Assembly (NCBI GenBank): GCA_937959395.1
Contig: CALGLR010000011.1
Span: 35,289-99,288, forward strand
Length of the DNA: 64,000 nt
Direction of reading: 5' to 3'
Origin: an uncultured Flavobacteriaceae bacterium
Lineage (GTDB): Bacteria; Bacteroidota; Bacteroidia; Flavobacteriales; Flavobacteriaceae
Part shown: one piece after another, positions 60,824 through 64,000 of the stretch
Position numbering within the stretch: the stretch's first letter is position 1
How the letters are laid out: each line of letters starts with the position of its first letter
Program-made: the position numbers and the translations under genes
The notes under the pieces: model-generated
What the model was told of the DNA's origin: nothing
Seen by the model: only the letters and a program-made list of their open reading frames with translations
Databases searched by the model: none

Positions 60824-60875
60824 TTTTTCCCTACGCTTTACTTTTTTACATCATTTATACGATCTCTAGATAGAA

Positions 60876-63653
60876 TTAATCAAAAAAGAAATCATTCCTT
60901 TCTCCTTTAGATCCTAGACTATTAAATTTCCAACTAAAACTAAGCATAAAATACTGTTGCAATACTGTACTTTGCGAATCTTGAATATAATCTTGGTTCG
61001 CAATACGTCTGGCATTGGTATTTTGATTTAATAAGTCATATACCTTTAAAGTAATCGCACTTTTATCTTTTAAAACAGAATAGGCTAAAGTAGAATTCCA
61101 GAACCAAGCGCTGCGTTGAAAACCTGGGGCTACATCTGGATTATAATTATAACTAATGTCGTTTCGCCATTCTAACTTTTTAGGCAAAAAAGTAGCCGTT
61201 CTTAAACCTGCAGAATGTCGGGTAAATGTTCGATCTTCAAAAGCTTCAATATCATAAGCATTGTTAGTAAAAGTAATTCTATAATAAGGCTTAAATTCGA
61301 AAGCCTTTTCCCATATAAAATCAACGCCTACATTAGGAGTAATTGACGATACTTTACTCGAGTATTTTACTTCATTATTAAAATTTATATTTTTATTAAA
61401 ATTGGACCAAGCGCCAAGCTTAAACTTAACATTTCTTAATGAATCTATTTTAACTCTCTTACTATAATTCCCTGAAATATTAAAACTATAATTACCATTA
61501 ACATTCTCGTAAGTTGTTATTCTTTCTAATGTTTCTGAATCAATTACTGTTTTTGAAGTCACTTGATTATTATTAACATCTCCATTAAGGTAAAAATACA
61601 TTCCTGTTCTTTTTTGCCAATCGTAATTATTAAACCCCACATACAGACTATGGTTATCCGAAGGTTCTAAATTAGGATTACCAATAACAGTATTTAAAGG
61701 GTTAGATACATCACTAAAGGCTTGTAGCTGTCTTAATGAAGGCGGATTATTTCTCAAATTATAGCCCATATAAATTGATGCTTTTTTACTAAATCTATAA
61801 TTTATGTTGTACCCTAATTGTATGGTATTAAAATCGCGTTCGACATTAAACTGAGGTCGTAATAAATCTTCATTTTTTAAAGTTCTAATATTATAATCAA
61901 TCTTAAATCGAGTAGACCATTTTTCTGCTTTGTATCTAACAGCTAGACCAGGAGCGCTCTGAGAATCAATATAATTAAAATCGGTACTTAGATCAATATT
62001 AAAATCTGAAAAAGTTTGAGAAATGGTATTAAAATCAAAAGTACTTTGGGTATTTTCGTTTTCATCTCTGGAATATTCGTATTCAAAATTAAGAAATAGT
62101 TTTTTTGTGATAAGCGGTAATCGATAAGCTACATTCGATTTAATACTATTATCCTTATTATCACCTACAGTAAGTTGATCTCTTTCTATAACTTCAGGAT
62201 TGTCTCCAAAAATAATTGTGTTTGAAGTTAAAAAATCATCACTTTTCTGAGTTCCAAACCTATTCTCCATTTCAAAACGCAAAAAAGCACCTTTTTTACC
62301 TAGTCGTTTAGTAACACTTAACTCATTTGAAGCTGATTGAGCAATACGTTCAACATTGGAGTTTACGAGAGATTGATTGGTTAACACCCGATTCTCGTTT
62401 AATGTTTCATCTTCTCTTTTGGAGCGTGTATTCGTTTGCGAATAATTAAAAGAAGGTTTAATATTTATTAAAAAAGTAGAATCTGTTTCTATTTCGAATT
62501 CTAAGTTCGCAGTATGACTGTCTGTATTGTTGTCTGATACTGAATTGGAATTAGAAAAAAACCTTGAATTTGATAAAATCGTTTCTCTTTGGGATGAATT
62601 TTCATTGAATGAATTACTTGAAGAATAAAAATAATCACCATTCGTGTCTGTATTCTTTCCTATTTTATCGGCATAATTAGCGCCTGCAATTTGCGATCTG
62701 GTAATACCTTGGCCACCTCCAAAGGATCTTCCACCTATTGAAAAGTTACCATTACCACTAAATGTTGTGTTGCCACCTTGACCAAACATTTTTGAAATCT
62801 CACCAAAACTAAATCCTGGCGAATTGGTATTATTGCCACCTCCTAAAACACTTATACGCCTATCATTATCAAAAACATTTAACATTCCTGCAAGCTCGTA
62901 TCGCTTATCTGTCCCTCCTCCTGCCGATAACCGACCAAAAACACCTTTATTATTCTCTTCCTTTATCGTAAGATTTATCGTTTTATTTTCTTTACTACCT
63001 TCTTCTCCAGTAAATGCCTCTGATTTTGTTTTTGTATCTACTACTTGTATTTTTTCAATAATATCCTTTGTTAAGTTTTTCGTAGTAATAGAGGGGTCGT
63101 TTCCAAAAAAAGGTTTCCCATTTACTAAAATTTTATTAACCTCTTTACCATTTACTTTTATTTTACCTTCTTCATCTATTTCTACTCCTGGCAATTGCTT
63201 CAGCAAGTCTTCGACGTTAGCATCTTTTTTAGTTTTAAAAGACTTGACATTAAATTCTAAAGTGTCTTTTTTAATAGTTATTGGCGATTCTGATTTAATC
63301 ACAACTTCATCCAGTGCATTCGAATTTATCTCTAATGGAATTGTTTCTAAATTAAACTCTTTTTTATCCAATTTCAATTTTTGAAAGTAGGTTTTATACC
63401 CAACATAGGAAATAAAAAGATTTAAATACTCATCGCTAGTTTCATCCTCTAATTCGAAAGCACCATTTTTATCTGTAATTGTATAAGTTACCAATGTACT
63501 GTCTTTTATGCGCTGCATATAAACAGTAGCGGCTTCTAAAGGAGATTGGTCGTCTTCAGCTATAAGCTTCCCTGAAATTTTAAACTCTCTTGATTGTGCA
63601 GATGTTAATAAGGCAAAAAAAATAGTAATTATAAATAGCAGCTTGGATTTCAT
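60876..63653 (-). CDS. Large outer-membrane beta-barrel protein with carboxypeptidase-regulatory-like domain
   Basis: 925 residues. A signal peptide (LLFIITIFFALLTSAQ, 4-19) is followed by a carboxypeptidase-regulatory-like domain (about 25-100: ISGKLIAEDDQSPLEAATVYM). A TonB-receptor-plug-like stretch follows (LLKQLPGVEIDEEGKIKVNGKEV, LVNGKPFFGND), then a long barrel of alternating strands with Asn/Gly-rich loops, ending in a strand with LSFSWKFNSL. It belongs to the OMP_b-brl_3 group found in Bacteroidota; substrate unknown. It is monocistronic, with a hairpin upstream (63755-63823). Confidence 0.88.
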   Translation of the reverse strand: MKSKLLFIITIFFALLTSAQSREFKISGKLIAEDDQSPLEAATVYMQRIKDSTLVTYTITDKNGAFELEDETSDEYLNLFISYVGYKTYFQKLKLDKKEFNLETIPLEINSNALDEVVIKSESPITIKKDTLEFNVKSFKTKKDANVEDLLKQLPGVEIDEEGKIKVNGKEVNKILVNGKPFFGNDPSITTKNLTKDIIEKIQVVDTKTKSEAFTGEEGSKENKTINLTIKEENNKGVFGRLSAGGGTDKRYELAGMLNVFDNDRRISVLGGGNNTNSPGFSFGEISKMFGQGGNTTFSGNGNFSIGGRSFGGGQGITRSQIAGANYADKIGKNTDTNGDYFYSSSNSFNENSSQRETILSNSRFFSNSNSVSDNNTDSHTANLEFEIETDSTFLINIKPSFNYSQTNTRSKREDETLNENRVLTNQSLVNSNVERIAQSASNELSVTKRLGKKGAFLRFEMENRFGTQKSDDFLTSNTIIFGDNPEVIERDQLTVGDNKDNSIKSNVAYRLPLITKKLFLNFEYEYSRDENENTQSTFDFNTISQTFSDFNIDLSTDFNYIDSQSAPGLAVRYKAEKWSTRFKIDYNIRTLKNEDLLRPQFNVERDFNTIQLGYNINYRFSKKASIYMGYNLRNNPPSLRQLQAFSDVSNPLNTVIGNPNLEPSDNHSLYVGFNNYDWQKRTGMYFYLNGDVNNNQVTSKTVIDSETLERITTYENVNGNYSFNISGNYSKRVKIDSLRNVKFKLGAWSNFNKNINFNNEVKYSSKVSSITPNVGVDFIWEKAFEFKPYYRITFTNNAYDIEAFEDRTFTRHSAGLRTATFLPKKLEWRNDISYNYNPDVAPGFQRSAWFWNSTLAYSVLKDKSAITLKVYDLLNQNTNARRIANQDYIQDSQSTVLQQYFMLSFSWKFNSLGSKGERNDFFFD

Positions 63654-63754
63654 AGCGATTGAAAGATAGTTAGCTTATAGTAAGTTAAAATTGAGTGCTA
63701 AAATAGTTTAGAAAGGGTCTTTTTCTCTTAAAAGAATTATAAAGTTTTGTTCAT

Positions 63755-63823
63755 TAAATAACCTTAAATCAAAAAATCCATGTAAACCTTTTTTACATGG
63801 ATTTTTTGATTTAAGGTTATTTA
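63755..63823 (-). terminator. Perfect 32-bp hairpin terminator of the PorP/SprF gene
   Basis: Arms at 63755-63786 and 63792-63823 are perfect reverse complements around a 5-nt loop (CCTTT). It contains AT-rich and GC-containing stretches (CCATGTAAA / TTTACATGG). It lies 9 bp past the stop codon of the gene at 63832. Confidence 0.75.
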
Positions 63824-63831
63824 GATAATAG

Positions 63832-64000
63832 TTAATTATACAAATCTTTACATTTACACACAGGTCTTAAGAAATCAAACTTGTATGACAGTAATATTTC
63901 ATGAGATCCAGAAGTAAAATTACTTAAACCAGAAGTAATAAAATCGTAAGCATATCCTGCTGTAAATTTTTCTGTTATTTTAAAATCTACTATTGCAGCA
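63832..64000 (-). CDS. PorP/SprF-family type IX secretion protein, C-terminal fragment
   Basis: About 55 C-terminal residues of a gene running off the right edge. The text AIVDFKITEKFTAGYAYDF is followed by ITSGLSNFTSGSHEILLSYKF and ends DFLRPVCKCKDLYN. The HEILLSY strand and the Cys-Lys-Cys tail are typical of PorP/SprF membrane proteins of gliding and T9SS clusters. The stop is at 63832-63834 (minus). The rest, and any partner such as a PKD-repeat protein, lie outside the window. Confidence 0.8.
   Translation of the reverse strand, partial: AAIVDFKITEKFTAGYAYDFITSGLSNFTSGSHEILLSYKFDFLRPVCKCKDLYN

Noticed and set aside
1..64000. Prophage, integrative element or insertion sequence
   Set aside because: No integrase, transposase, phage structural gene or tRNA attachment site was seen; the mobile-like sequences are all short and non-coding.

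Overview
The window looks like ordinary chromosome from a marine member of the Flavobacteriaceae (Bacteroidota). The evidence is a low G+C content (about one third by eye), several secreted proteins ending in type IX secretion (T9SS) sorting domains, surface-type lipoproteins, a GSCFA protein, a PorP/SprF protein, DUF1569 proteins and TAnnTTTG-type promoter boxes. I see no rRNA, tRNA, CRISPR array, prophage or transposase.

Layout. (1) 1-14.4 kb: start of a rhomboid protease, RarA, a three-gene envelope operon, a HAD phosphatase with a polysaccharide-deacetylase-like protein, a methyltransferase, RadC, a DUF1569 protein, a PaiB-like FMN protein, a membrane protein, the Mur ligase Mpl and a TPR protein. 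(2) 14.5-27.3 kb: a 2043-residue alpha-2-macroglobulin, lipoproteins, a T9SS zinc metalloprotease, a DoxX protein and a T9SS endonuclease/phosphatase. (3) 27.3-33.7 kb: a Crp/Fnr regulator, fused E1 and E2 of a branched-chain-type 2-oxoacid dehydrogenase, a branched-chain aminotransferase and a divergent Lrp/AsnC regulator. (4) 33.7-49.0 kb: an aerobic phenylacetyl-CoA (paa) cluster. In transcription order it reads tetR(paaR)-paaE-paaA-paaB-paaC-paaD-paaG-(four-helix-bundle gene)-paaH-paaI-paaJ-(MazF-type toxin/antitoxin)-SDR-paaZ-(GIY-YIG pseudogene)-enoyl-CoA hydratase-like gene-small conserved gene-paaY. (5) 49.3-64 kb: a T9SS protein, phenylalanine hydroxylase with a rhodanese, DUF4230, GSCFA, alaS, an M23 peptidase, MerR, LemA, two TPM proteins, a large outer-membrane beta-barrel protein and the 3' end of a PorP/SprF gene.

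How the genes may work together. The paa cluster encodes epoxidation of phenylacetyl-CoA (PaaABCDE), isomerisation (PaaG), ring hydrolysis and oxidation (PaaZ), beta-oxidation (enoyl-CoA hydratase-like protein, PaaH, PaaJ) and thioesterase activity (PaaI). It sits under a TetR regulator with a clear palindromic operator in front of paaE. No phenylacetate-CoA ligase (paaK) is present. The neighbouring aminotransferase and E1/E2 could in principle convert phenylalanine through phenylpyruvate to phenylacetyl-CoA; this is inference. Phenylalanine hydroxylase nearby would be a second exit for phenylalanine.

The most unusual aspect is the density of short repeats. There are two heptanucleotide arrays that begin exactly at stop codons and several families of palindromic or MITE-like elements. 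Hairpins lie 4-9 nt before the start codons of six genes. Repeats have entered coding sequence in paaH, the E1 gene, the alpha-2-macroglobulin gene and the end of paaJ. PaaZ carries a C-terminal DUF1569-like domain whose length matches the stand-alone paralogue in the same window.
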